Assembly: GCA_021107195.1 (NCBI GenBank)
Contig: JAIOTF010000217.1
Span: forward strand, 1-33,096
DNA from: Anaerolineaceae bacterium
GTDB taxonomy: Bacteria > Chloroflexota > Anaerolineae > Anaerolineales > Anaerolineaceae
Direction of reading: 5' to 3'
DNA length: 33,096 nt
Part shown: positions 6,172 to 14,183 of the stretch, piece after piece
Layout: every line of letters begins with the position of its first letter
Numbering within the stretch: position 1 is the stretch's first letter
The notes under the pieces: generated by a model
Told to the model about the DNA's origin: nothing
Seen by the model: the letters and a program-made list of their open reading frames with translations, nothing else
Database searches by the model: none
Program-made: the position numbers and the translations under genes

Positions 6172-7026
6172 ATGAGTATTTCGAAAGATATTGAAAAGGT
6201 GGAGCTGCCTGTCACGATCCTGCAGCCAGCAAAAGGCCTGGGTGCACTAAATTTGCGTGATCTGTGGCTGTACCGTGAGTTGATCTATTTTATGACCTGG
6301 CGAAATCTGAAGGTGCGCTACAAACAGACTTTGCTGGGGGCGAGCTGGGCAGTTCTCAGGCCGTTCATGACCATGGTGGTATTCAGCATCTTCTTTGGTG
6401 ACTTGGCACAGGTGCCTTCAGACGGTATCCCGTACCCGATCTTTGCCTTTGCAGCCCTGGTGCCGTGGGGCCTGTTTTCAGATGCGGTCAGTCTGGCGGG
6501 GCGCTCGCTGGTGCAAAACCGGCACATGATCACCAAGATTTATTTTCCACGAGTGATCCTGCCGCTTTCGTCTATTCTGGCTGGGTTGGTGGATTTTCTG
6601 ATCGCGTTCGTGGTCTTGGGCGGAATGATGGTCTATTATAAAATCCCGCCGGCGGTGTATGTCTGGACGCTGCCCCTGTTCCTGCTGCTGGCGTTGATAA
6701 CCTCAACCGGGGTGGGTTTATGGTTGGCTGCATTGAATGTGCAGTACCGGGACGTGAATTATATAACACCCTTTTTGACCCAGTTCTGGCTGTTTGTGAC
6801 CCCGATTGCCTATCCGGCCAGTATGGTGCCGAGCAAATGGCAATTGATTTATTCTTTGAACCCTATGGCGGGCGTGGTGGAAGGTTTCCGCTGGGCTTTG
6901 CTGGGCACTGAGCAGGGTGCGCCCGGGTCGAGATTGATCGTTTCATCGCTGGTGGCGATTGTGCTGCTGGTGACGGGATTGGTTTACTTTAAACGGATGG
7001 AACGCAATTTTGCGGATATGGTCTAA
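6172..7026 (+). CDS. wzm: ABC-2 type polysaccharide export permease (Wzm/TagG-like)
   Basis: A 284-residue inner-membrane permease of the ABC-2 family that moves lipid-linked glycan across the membrane. Evidence: the N-terminal cytosolic part ending in the conserved W.RNLKVRYKQTLLGASWAVLRP segment before the first membrane helix, about six hydrophobic segments, the NRHMITKIYFPR.ILP loop, and YSLNPMAGVVEGFRWALLG near the end, all typical of O-antigen and teichoic-acid exporters. It is directly followed by its ATPase gene. The ribosome site is weak and the gap from the preceding gene is only 25 bases, so translation is probably coupled. Confidence 0.92.
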   Translation: MSISKDIEKVELPVTILQPAKGLGALNLRDLWLYRELIYFMTWRNLKVRYKQTLLGASWAVLRPFMTMVVFSIFFGDLAQVPSDGIPYPIFAFAALVPWGLFSDAVSLAGRSLVQNRHMITKIYFPRVILPLSSILAGLVDFLIAFVVLGGMMVYYKIPPAVYVWTLPLFLLLALITSTGVGLWLAALNVQYRDVNYITPFLTQFWLFVTPIAYPASMVPSKWQLIYSLNPMAGVVEGFRWALLGTEQGAPGSRLIVSSLVAIVLLVTGLVYFKRMERNFADMV

Positions 7027-7065
7027 GCGGCTGTCCTGGAACAGCTGAGATTTGATGGTTAATGT

Positions 7066-8334
7066 ATGAGTGAATACGCAATACGAGCAGAAAACATTGG
7101 CAAACGCTACCGCCTGGGGGAAACGTTGGGTAGTTACAGCACGTTCCGTGAATCTATATCGGGATGGCTGCGCCGCTCACCTCGGCGGGGTAACGAGCGG
7201 GACAGTAAAGATGACTTGTGGGCTTTGCGCGGTCTGAGTTTTGAAGTGCGGCATGGTGAGGTACTGGGTATCGTCGGGCGCAATGGCGCCGGCAAGAGCA
7301 CCTTGCTCAAGGTGCTGTCGCGGGTAACAGAACCTACCGAGGGCTATGCCGAGATCCGCGGACGGGTTGGATCGCTGCTGGAGGTTGGTACCGGGTTTCA
7401 TCCGGAGTTGACCGGGCGGGAAAACATCTTCCTGAACGGGGCAATTCTGGGAATGAAAAAAACCGAGATTGCGGCCAAATTTGATGAAATTGTAGATTTC
7501 TCAGAGGTTGAGCAATTCATCGATACGCCGGTCAAACGCTATTCGAGCGGTATGTATTTACGCCTGGCGTTTGCTGTGGCGGCACATCTGGAGCCGGAAA
7601 TCCTGGTGGTGGACGAAGTGCTGGCGGTGGGGGATGCCGAGTTTCAGCGCAAGTGTATTGGCAAGATGAGCGATGTGGCCCAGCAAGGCCGTACAGTGCT
7701 CTTTGTCAGTCATAATATGTCGGCTATCTTGCGGCTGACCCAGGAGACGATGGTCATTGACAAAGGTCGGATGGTGATGCGCGCTCCATCGGCGCAGGCG
7801 GTGGACTACTACCTGTCGCAGGGCTTTTCGGAAGAAGGGTCAAAGCGCTGGGAAGCAGATGAAGTTCCCGCTTCAGCCGCACCTTTTCGTCCGCGGGTGC
7901 TGCGGGTATGTAATGCTCAGGGGCAAGAGTCCAACACAGTCCGCTCGGTGGAGCCTTGCAGTATTGAGATTGAATATGAGATTGATGAACCGATCACCGG
8001 TTTACGGGTGGGCATCTATTTGATGAGCACGCGCGGGGAGTATATCTTCACTTCATTTGATACGGATGAGCCTGGACATTATGAGCGATTGGCAACCCGC
8101 CCGGCAGGACGGTATGTAAGCCGTTGCACAATTCCGGCGGATCTGTTGAATGAAGGACGATATGTGATTGGAATGAATGCCAGTTCTTTCCGCATCCGTC
8201 GTTATTTTCACGACGAGCGGGCATTGGCGTTCAATGTTGATGCTGCCGGGGCGCCAGGTACGCACTGGCCTGAGCCAAGACTTGGCCAGGTACGCCCACG
8301 GCTGGAATGGAAAATCGACACGGTGGAACTATGA
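7066..8334 (+). CDS. wzt: ABC polysaccharide export ATPase with C-terminal carbohydrate-binding-type domain (Wzt-like)
   Basis: A 422-residue ATPase partner of the preceding permease. The nucleotide-binding domain spans about residues 1-245: Walker A GRNGAGKST (71-79), signature YSSGM (158-162), Walker B ILVVDE (178-183), H-loop His215. Residues ~265-420 form an extra domain rich in beta strands, like the Wzt C-terminal domain that recognises the non-reducing-end cap of the exported O-polysaccharide in chain-terminator systems. Its presence suggests export of a finished, capped glycan; the methyltransferase gene at 9944 could supply a terminal methyl cap (inference). The stop codon overlaps the next start (ATGA at 8331-8334). 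Confidence 0.92.
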   Translation: MSEYAIRAENIGKRYRLGETLGSYSTFRESISGWLRRSPRRGNERDSKDDLWALRGLSFEVRHGEVLGIVGRNGAGKSTLLKVLSRVTEPTEGYAEIRGRVGSLLEVGTGFHPELTGRENIFLNGAILGMKKTEIAAKFDEIVDFSEVEQFIDTPVKRYSSGMYLRLAFAVAAHLEPEILVVDEVLAVGDAEFQRKCIGKMSDVAQQGRTVLFVSHNMSAILRLTQETMVIDKGRMVMRAPSAQAVDYYLSQGFSEEGSKRWEADEVPASAAPFRPRVLRVCNAQGQESNTVRSVEPCSIEIEYEIDEPITGLRVGIYLMSTRGEYIFTSFDTDEPGHYERLATRPAGRYVSRCTIPADLLNEGRYVIGMNASSFRIRRYFHDERALAFNVDAAGAPGTHWPEPRLGQVRPRLEWKIDTVEL

Positions 8335-9941
8335 AACGATCAGGGAAAGAAAGCGTCAAGAATATTTTAGGGCAAATCCCCTATACTGCTGAATTGTACT
8401 GGTTGGTACGGCAAAAGGCTAAACCGCTTCAGACCCAGTTTAACCTGAAGCAGCTTAAAGCCAATTTACCGCACTTAGTGAAAGACGTGCAAACTTTGCG
8501 TGAAGGCGTCGAAAAAGGGAAAAAGGTCTTTCTGTTTGCGACATTGCATTATTGGATTGAGCATGTGACGCTCCTGGGGTTAAGTCTGGCGGCGCAGGGA
8601 CATGATGTGACGGTTGGCTTCATGCCGTATGCCAACTGGCAAGAGGAGATCAACCGATTTGATCTGCGCCAGCAAAACCTTTATGCACTGGATGTATTGA
8701 AAAAGGCCGAGGAAGTAATCGCAGTAAAATCATTGATGAATGAACGTGCCTTTACCGAAGTTGATGAGAAGGTCATGGAGCGGATCGAGCAGGTTTCTAT
8801 TTATGACACCCAATATACGGTGCAGGATGAAGATGTGGATAAGGACAGCCCAATCTTCAAAATGCGCATGGAGCGCAATGAAATTGCAGCCCGGGCTGCG
8901 CTGACCTGGCTTTTTGAAGGCAAACCTGATGTGGTTGTGGTTCCTAACGGCACAATTCAGGAACTGGGCATTGTATACCAGATGGCACATTATCTTGGTA
9001 TTCCGGTCAATACCTATGAATTTGGTGACCAACGCCAGAAGATTTGGCTGGCGCAAAATGACGAGATTATGCGCCAGGAAACGGATGACATGTGGGCGGT
9101 TCGTAAAGAACAACCTATTGGCAAGGCTCAATTGGAACGGGTTCAAAAACTATTCGGCGCACGCCAGAAAGGCTCTTTGGCTGAAAACTTCACCCGCTTG
9201 TGGCAGAAGACACCGGCAAAGGGCGGCCAGGAAGCGCGCCAGCAGTTGGGTCTGGATGAACGACCTGTGGTGCTGTTGGCAACCAATGTCCTGGGCGATA
9301 GTCTGACTCTGGGACGAGACCTGTTCACCAAGAGCATGGAGTCCTGGATCATGCGCACGGTGCAGTACTTCAACGGGCGGCCGGATGTGCAGCTTGTGAT
9401 CCGGGTTCATCCGGGCGAGGTATTGACCCACGGTGTTTCGATGGAGGACGTGGTGCATGAAGTGCTGCCGACTCTGCCAGAACATATTCACCTGATCTCA
9501 TCGGAAGAAAAGGTCAATACCTATGACCTTATGGAAGCTGCTGACGTGGGACTGGTTTACACAACAACGGTAGGACTGGAAATGGCGCTCAACGGCCTGC
9601 CAGTGATCGTTAATGCTTCTACGCATTACCGCGGGCGGGGTTTCACGCACGGCCCGAATTCCTGGGTGGAGTATTTCAAGCTGTTGGGCAAAATTCTTGA
9701 AAGCCCAGCGGATTTACGTTTGACAAAGGAACAGGTCAAGCTGGCCTGGCAGTATGCGTATTACTGGTTCTTTGATTTCCCGCGCCCGTTCCCGTGGCAT
9801 TTGGTGCGCATGTGGAATGATTACAAAGAACGCCCCTTACTGGACGTGTTCAGTAAGGAGGGCATGAAGCAATATGGTGCTACTTTCGGCTATCTGATTG
9901 GGGAGCCAATGGACTGGTCTCAGATTGAGACAGCAGGGTGA
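8331..9941 (+). CDS. KpsS/capsule-type GT-B glycosyltransferase
   Basis: A 536-residue cytoplasmic protein that looks like a capsule polysaccharide biosynthesis (KpsS/KpsC-related) GT-B enzyme. The C-terminal half has the recognisable block: IRVHPGE near residue 359, then AADVGLVYTTTVGLEMALNGLPVIV around 405-425, followed by HYRGRGFTHGP. The N-terminal half (VFLFATLHYW.EHV, and PDVVVVPNG) fits a Rossmann acceptor domain. Related enzymes transfer Kdo or other sugars from CMP-activated donors, so a nonulosonic-acid transferase role is plausible in this locus but not shown. The ATG at 8331 overlaps the wzt stop and is preferred to an in-frame ATG at 8307. It is one of three such proteins here (see 19995 and 30788). 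Confidence 0.72.
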   Translation: MKRSGKESVKNILGQIPYTAELYWLVRQKAKPLQTQFNLKQLKANLPHLVKDVQTLREGVEKGKKVFLFATLHYWIEHVTLLGLSLAAQGHDVTVGFMPYANWQEEINRFDLRQQNLYALDVLKKAEEVIAVKSLMNERAFTEVDEKVMERIEQVSIYDTQYTVQDEDVDKDSPIFKMRMERNEIAARAALTWLFEGKPDVVVVPNGTIQELGIVYQMAHYLGIPVNTYEFGDQRQKIWLAQNDEIMRQETDDMWAVRKEQPIGKAQLERVQKLFGARQKGSLAENFTRLWQKTPAKGGQEARQQLGLDERPVVLLATNVLGDSLTLGRDLFTKSMESWIMRTVQYFNGRPDVQLVIRVHPGEVLTHGVSMEDVVHEVLPTLPEHIHLISSEEKVNTYDLMEAADVGLVYTTTVGLEMALNGLPVIVNASTHYRGRGFTHGPNSWVEYFKLLGKILESPADLRLTKEQVKLAWQYAYYWFFDFPRPFPWHLVRMWNDYKERPLLDVFSKEGMKQYGATFGYLIGEPMDWSQIETAG

Positions 9942-9943
9942 CG

Positions 9944-10819
9944 ATGCAAGACGACAATGTGAAAGCAAATGTGCGCCAGTTTTATGACCGCATTGGCTGG
10001 CAGATGGAATCGGACGGTTTTTACCAGAATGCCCGCTATGAAGACTTGCGCCCTGTGGCACGGGACTATATTCATGATTGCCATTTGCGGGTAAAGCGGC
10101 ATTTGAAACCTGAAGGACGTTTTTTACTGGACGCAGGCTCGGGGCCGATCCAGTATCCCGAGTATTTGACGTACTCCGAGGGGTATCAGTACCGGGTGTG
10201 TGTAGACCTCTCGATCGTGGCGCTGCAGGAAGCAGCCAAACGAACCGGAGATCACGGTTTATTTGTGGTGGCGGATGTGGCCAACCTGCCGTTCACGGAA
10301 GATGTCTTTGACGGCGTGGTTTCACTGCATACGATCCATCATGTGCCTGGCCCTGAAAAAGGGAAAGCCTATCGAGAGCTTTATCGCGTGATGCTGCCTG
10401 ACAGCCGCGGGGTCGTGGTGAATGGTTGGACGGTTTCGCGGATGATGGTGCGAACGCAGTGGCTGGTGCGCCTGATGGAGAGAATCGGCGGCAAAGCAGC
10501 CCAATGGCGCGGGAAAAGCCCTGCACCTGAGAAAAAAACACAGGTCAAGAAGGCGGATGCTTCCAAAAAGGAAGCCAAGCCGACGGGAACATTTATTCAA
10601 AAGCAAGACCCTGCCTGGCTCGAAAAAGAGTTGCAGGGCATTCGCTATGAGATTTGGGTATGGCGCTCGGTCAGCGTGCGCTGGCTGCGGGCAATCATTC
10701 ACCGCCAGTTGGCGGGAAGAATGTGGTTGCGCCTCTTGTACTGGCTGGAAGAGCAGCGCCCGCACTATTTTGGTAAACAGGGACAGTATCCTTTGGTGGT
10801 CATCCGTAAGGATCGTTGA
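9944..10819 (+). CDS. class I SAM-dependent methyltransferase with Lys-rich linker
   Basis: A 291-residue methyltransferase. Motif I is LLDAGSGPIQ (61-70), the acidic end of strand 2 is CVDLS (86-90), and VVADVANLPF (108-117) followed by DGVVSLHTIHHV (123-134) is the typical methyltransferase core. Residues ~190-214 form a very lysine-rich, proline/alanine-containing linker, after which an aromatic and Arg-rich helical tail (to 291) may contact membrane or partner proteins. The likely job is methylation of a glycan or its lipid carrier; a capping methyl recognised by the Wzt C-terminal domain is an attractive guess. ATG 9944 (AGGG at 9935-9938) is preferred to GTG 9938, which overlaps the previous stop. 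Confidence 0.75.
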   Translation: MQDDNVKANVRQFYDRIGWQMESDGFYQNARYEDLRPVARDYIHDCHLRVKRHLKPEGRFLLDAGSGPIQYPEYLTYSEGYQYRVCVDLSIVALQEAAKRTGDHGLFVVADVANLPFTEDVFDGVVSLHTIHHVPGPEKGKAYRELYRVMLPDSRGVVVNGWTVSRMMVRTQWLVRLMERIGGKAAQWRGKSPAPEKKTQVKKADASKKEAKPTGTFIQKQDPAWLEKELQGIRYEIWVWRSVSVRWLRAIIHRQLAGRMWLRLLYWLEEQRPHYFGKQGQYPLVVIRKDR

Positions 10820-10915
10820 TGTGCGCCTGTCGATAAAAATAGCAAATATAACCTGAAAACCCAGGATGCAAGAACATCCTTATTAATGAAAAAAAGCTCA
10901 TTGGAGAAATAAGTT

Positions 10916-11923
10916 ATGGATTGGAACAATAAAGTTGTTTTGGTGACCGGAGGAACCGGTTCTTTCGGCAAGAAATTTGTAGAGACGATGCTGAAAGAGT
11001 ATCATCCGGCGAAGGTCATTATTTTTAGCCGGGATGAGCTCAAGCAGCATGAAATGCGGTCATCTGGTTTCAATCACCCTTCGCTGCGTTATTTCATCGG
11101 CGATATTCGTGACGAAAAACGCATGCGGCGGGCATTGAATGGGGTGGATATTTGTGTGCATGCGGCAGCTTTGAAACAGGTGCCGGCCTGCGAATACAAC
11201 CCGATGGAAGCGATCAAGACCAATATCCTTGGCAGCAGTAACGTGATTGATGCCGCTCTGGATGCAGGTGTGAAGAAGGTGCTGGCCTTGAGTACCGATA
11301 AGGCCGTCAACCCGATCAACCTGTATGGCGCAACCAAGCTCTCGGCAGAAAAGCTGTTTGTGCAGAGTAACGCCTACGCCGGCGGGCGGGAAACCCGTTT
11401 TAGCTGCGTGCGCTATGGCAACGTGGTGGGCAGCCGGGGCAGTGTTGTACCGCTGTTCCTCAAGCAGCGCGAAAGCGGCCAGGTGACGGTCACCGATGAC
11501 CGCATGACCCGCTTCTGGATCTCACTGGAGCAGGGTGTGCGTTTTGTGATCCGCTGCATCGAGCAAATGCACGGCGGTGAGGTGTTCGTGCCCAAGATCC
11601 CCAGCATGACGGTGGCTGACCTGGCCAAAGCGGTGGCGCCGCAGGCCGAGATCAAGGTGATCGGTATTCGCCCTGGTGAAAAGCTGCATGAAGTGCTTAT
11701 TTCTGAAGATGAAGCCCGTACTACGGTTGAGCTGGATGATATGTACGTGGTACAGCCGGCCGAAGCGTTATGGTTTGGACGTGACTGGGAAAAGGTCGGC
11801 AAGAAATTGCCTGATGATTACCGCTATGCCTCCAACAACAATACCGAATGGCTGGAAGTCTCGGAAATTCAAGATATCGTGGCACCCATTGAAGAAGCTT
11901 TTTTGAAAGGGAAACTTGGATGA
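10916..11923 (+). CDS. pseB: UDP-GlcNAc 4,6-dehydratase, inverting (PseB/CapE-like)
   Basis: A 335-residue SDR enzyme that removes water from UDP-GlcNAc with C5 inversion, giving UDP-4-keto-6-deoxy-L-IdoNAc. Evidence: TGGTGSFG (11-18), the ALKQVP..E.NP.EA motif (85-99), catalytic STDKA..P (126-132) with YGATK (137-141), RYGNV..SRGSV.P.F, and the IRPGEKLHE signature near the end. This intermediate feeds either pseudaminic acid (with PseC, H, G, I) or, with a reductase and 2-epimerase, UDP-L-FucNAc-type sugars. No PseC aminotransferase is in the window, and an RmlD-like reductase follows with a 4-base ATGA overlap, so the deoxy-HexNAc branch is at least as likely. A GGAG ribosome site precedes the start. 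Confidence 0.87.
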   Translation: MDWNNKVVLVTGGTGSFGKKFVETMLKEYHPAKVIIFSRDELKQHEMRSSGFNHPSLRYFIGDIRDEKRMRRALNGVDICVHAAALKQVPACEYNPMEAIKTNILGSSNVIDAALDAGVKKVLALSTDKAVNPINLYGATKLSAEKLFVQSNAYAGGRETRFSCVRYGNVVGSRGSVVPLFLKQRESGQVTVTDDRMTRFWISLEQGVRFVIRCIEQMHGGEVFVPKIPSMTVADLAKAVAPQAEIKVIGIRPGEKLHEVLISEDEARTTVELDDMYVVQPAEALWFGRDWEKVGKKLPDDYRYASNNNTEWLEVSEIQDIVAPIEEAFLKGKLG

Positions 11924-12837
11924 CGCGTATTCTGGTTACAGGAGCCAGTGGATTGCTGGGACTGAATTTTGCTTTGCAATATCAAGCTGCCCATCAGGTA
12001 ATGGGGGTGGTGCACCAGCATGGACTGCGCAATGTGTCCTTTGCGGTGGTGAAAACCGACCTCAATAATCCACGCATCCTGAAACGGCTTTTGGTGGGGG
12101 CAGCACCAGAGGTTGTGATCCATGCGGCTGCGATTGCCAACCTGGAAGCCTGCGAGAAGAACCCGCAACTGGCACAGCAGATCAATGCCGACCTGCCGGG
12201 CGAATTAGCGAGACTGACCCGTGAACTTGGCATGAAACTGGTGCATATTTCGACGGATGCGGTGTTTGACGGCGAGCAGGGTGGTTACGTTGAAACTGAC
12301 ACACCTAACCCGCTCAGCGTATATGCGCGTACCAAATACGAAGGCGAACAGCAGGTGACGGAAGCCAATCCCGAGGCGATCGTGGCGCGGGTGAACTTCT
12401 TTGGCTGGAGCCTGACGGGAAAGCGCAGTCTGTCCGAGTTCTTCTATAACAATCTGAGCGCAGGAAATCAGGTGAAGGGTTTTACTGATGTGCAGTTCTG
12501 CCCGCTGCAGGTCAATCAGTTGGCGGAAACTCTGATGGGAATGGTCAACCTCGATTTGAGAGGCTTATATCATGTGGTCAGCGGCTAAAGCATGAGCAAG
12601 CATGATTTTGTTTGTGGCATTGCAGAGCAGTTTGGCTATGACCAGAATTTGATCACGCCCGTTTCCTGGCAGGATGGTGGTTTGACCGCCCGCCGTTCGC
12701 CCAATTTGACCCTGAACGTGGACAAATTGACTGAAGCATTAGGCGGCCCGCCGCAAGGCATTGCGGCAGGCATCCGGCGGTTTTATCAGCAATATGTGGA
12801 TGGCTATCCGGAGCGATTGAAGGCAATGGCGGTTTGA
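11920..12837 (+). pseudogene. RmlD-like SDR reductase interrupted by a single in-frame TAA
   Basis: Frame 11920-12837 encodes a 305-codon dTDP-4-dehydrorhamnose-reductase-like protein broken only by TAA at 12586-12588. Before the stop are TGASGLLG (7-14), STDAVFDG (111-118) and the YARTK pair (Y135, K139). After it, the same frame continues from ATG 12592 for 81 residues (SKHDFVCGIAEQFG..., then the usual C-terminal ITPVSWQDG...RR..N..L part). Homologues normally read ...VSG-E-S-S/M-K here, so a GAA to TAA change is the simplest explanation. Alternatives are a sequencing error, stop readthrough, or two polypeptides by restart at ATG 12592, three bases after the stop. The second half has no clear ribosome site. 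The intended role would be reduction of the keto sugar from the preceding PseB-like enzyme. Confidence 0.8.
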
Positions 12838-12891
12838 CCCTCGCAACCACTATTCGAGGCAGGTTTTTGACCATGATTGGAAAATCGCTCA

Positions 12892-12915
12892 CGCAAAGTC
12901 GCAAAGTAGCAAAGA
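12892..12915 (+). repeat. three imperfect tandem 8-mers (cgcaaagt type)
   Basis: CGCAAAGT occurs twice back to back (12892-12899, 12900-12907), followed by the degenerate AGCAAAGA. It resembles a short intergenic repeat of the CGCAAAG type found in many bacterial genomes. It lies in the 259-base gap after the broken reductase gene, next to the larger repeat element. Confidence 0.5.
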
Positions 12916-12928
12916 AGAGCCAGGTTTT

Positions 12929-13039
12929 GTCATTGGAGGGAGCCGCGAAGCGAGTGGCCGCGTAGCGTCCATCACTGTCTGGGAGATTACCCACCCTGCG
13001 GGCACGATGACGTCGGGCTAAAGACCTCCTCGCAATAAC
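12929..13039 (+). repeat. terminal-inverted-repeat element, copy 1 (MITE/REP-like)
   Basis: This 111-base stretch starts GTCATTGGAGGGAG and ends with the imperfect inverted counterpart CCTCCTCGCAATAAC. Its core (12958-12992) closely matches, in reverse orientation, the core of the element at 17991-18023, so the two are copies of one dispersed repeat. No coding capacity. It is followed by the leader of the NeuB gene. Confidence 0.7.
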
Positions 13040-13096
13040 AGAATAGTTTCACTTTCGGATAACGGATTTTCTTGAGATCAGATCAGGAGGCTGGAA

Positions 13097-14167
13097 ATGG
13101 AATTCAAAATTGGAGATCGTTGGGTCGGCGGGGAACATCCAACATATTTCATCGCTGATATTGGTGCAAGCCATGACGGCGATCTGGAACGGGCCAAATA
13201 CCTGGTCCGTCTTGCAAAAGAAGCCGGCGCAGATGCAGCCAAGTTTCAGAACTTCAGGGCGGCAAAGATCGTGTCCGATTATGGCTTCAGGAAATTCGGC
13301 TCGCAGTTATCACATCAGGCAAAGTGGAAGAAATCCGTTTTTGATGTGTATGATAGTGCATCCATGGCCTTTGATTGGATACCTGAATTGAAAGCCGCCT
13401 GTGACGAGGTAGGCATTGAATATTTTTCCTCGCCGTATGATTTTGGGGCGGTGGACATGCTGGAACCGTATGTCCCGGCTTACAAGGTTGGTTCGGGCGA
13501 TATCAGTTGGCTGGAAGCGCTGGAGTATATGGCCCGCAAAGGCAAACCGATGCTGCTTGCGACAGGTGCAGCAGATATTGGGGAAGTGCAGCGGGCGGTG
13601 CATACCATCAAAGCCATAACTCCTGAACTTGTTTTGTTCCAATGTAATACCAATTACACCGGCAGCCTGGAAAACTTCAGTCATATTCACCTGCGGGTAT
13701 TGGCAACATATAAAGTGATGTTCCCGGATGTGGTGCTGGGGCTTTCTGACCATACCCCGGGACATGCGACTGTACTGGGTGCGGTGGCGTTGGGGGCACG
13801 CGTGATTGAAAAGCACTTCACCGATGACACCACGCGCGAAGGCCCAGACCATCCCTTCTCGATGGATCCTGCGGCATGGGCGGCGATGGTTGAGAACACA
13901 CATCAGCTCGAACGGGCATTGGGCTCGGCGGATAAATTCGTGGCTGGAAACGAGACCGGGACGGTTGTTGTACAGCGGCGCTGTTTACGGGCGGCACGGG
14001 AGATCAAGACTGGTGAGGTTATGACCCGCGAGATGATTGACGTGCTGCGGCCGCAGCAGCCGGGAGCGATCCTGCCGAATGAATTGAACAAGGTGATTGG
14101 CACCAGGGCCATAAAAGATATTGCAGCAGGGCAGGAATTAACCTGGCTGATGCTGGGCGAAGCCTAA
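13097..14167 (+). CDS. neuB: NeuB/PseI/LegI-family nonulosonic acid synthase with SAF domain
   Basis: A 356-residue enzyme that condenses phosphoenolpyruvate with a 6-carbon amino sugar to give a 9-carbon nonulosonic acid. The TIM-barrel part (to ~280) has the family marks AGADAAKFQNF, YKVGSGD, P.LLATGAA, LSDHTPGH and IEKHFT (the two metal-ligand histidines); the C-terminal ~65 residues form the SAF domain (CLRAAREIKTGEVMTREMIDVLRP). Unusual points: the normally invariant AEIG-x-NH start reads ADIGASH (Asp21, Ser25), and the usual SLEP is SMDP. It may therefore prefer a non-sialic substrate. AGGAGG sits at 13085-13090, with the ATG at 13097. It belongs with the SpsF cytidylyltransferase gene at 17151. 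Confidence 0.85.
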   Translation: MEFKIGDRWVGGEHPTYFIADIGASHDGDLERAKYLVRLAKEAGADAAKFQNFRAAKIVSDYGFRKFGSQLSHQAKWKKSVFDVYDSASMAFDWIPELKAACDEVGIEYFSSPYDFGAVDMLEPYVPAYKVGSGDISWLEALEYMARKGKPMLLATGAADIGEVQRAVHTIKAITPELVLFQCNTNYTGSLENFSHIHLRVLATYKVMFPDVVLGLSDHTPGHATVLGAVALGARVIEKHFTDDTTREGPDHPFSMDPAAWAAMVENTHQLERALGSADKFVAGNETGTVVVQRRCLRAAREIKTGEVMTREMIDVLRPQQPGAILPNELNKVIGTRAIKDIAAGQELTWLMLGEA

Positions 14168-14183
14168 AGAGCCGGTTTCGACG

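Noticed and set aside
5484..6215. 243-codon open frame on the - strand
   Set aside because: It lies opposite the fucose-synthase-like gene, which has full family motifs; the antisense translation shows no family pattern.
10863..10880. 6-bp hairpin before the PseB-like gene as a terminator
   Set aside because: Too short and without a proper T tract; genes on both sides fit one transcript.
12838..13096. CRISPR-like array
   Set aside because: The only tandem units are three 8-mers and one inverted-repeat element; no regular repeat-spacer pattern and no cas gene nearby.
13310..13903. 197-codon open frame on the - strand
   Set aside because: Antisense to the NeuB gene; Cys/His/Arg-rich shadow composition with no recognisable motif.
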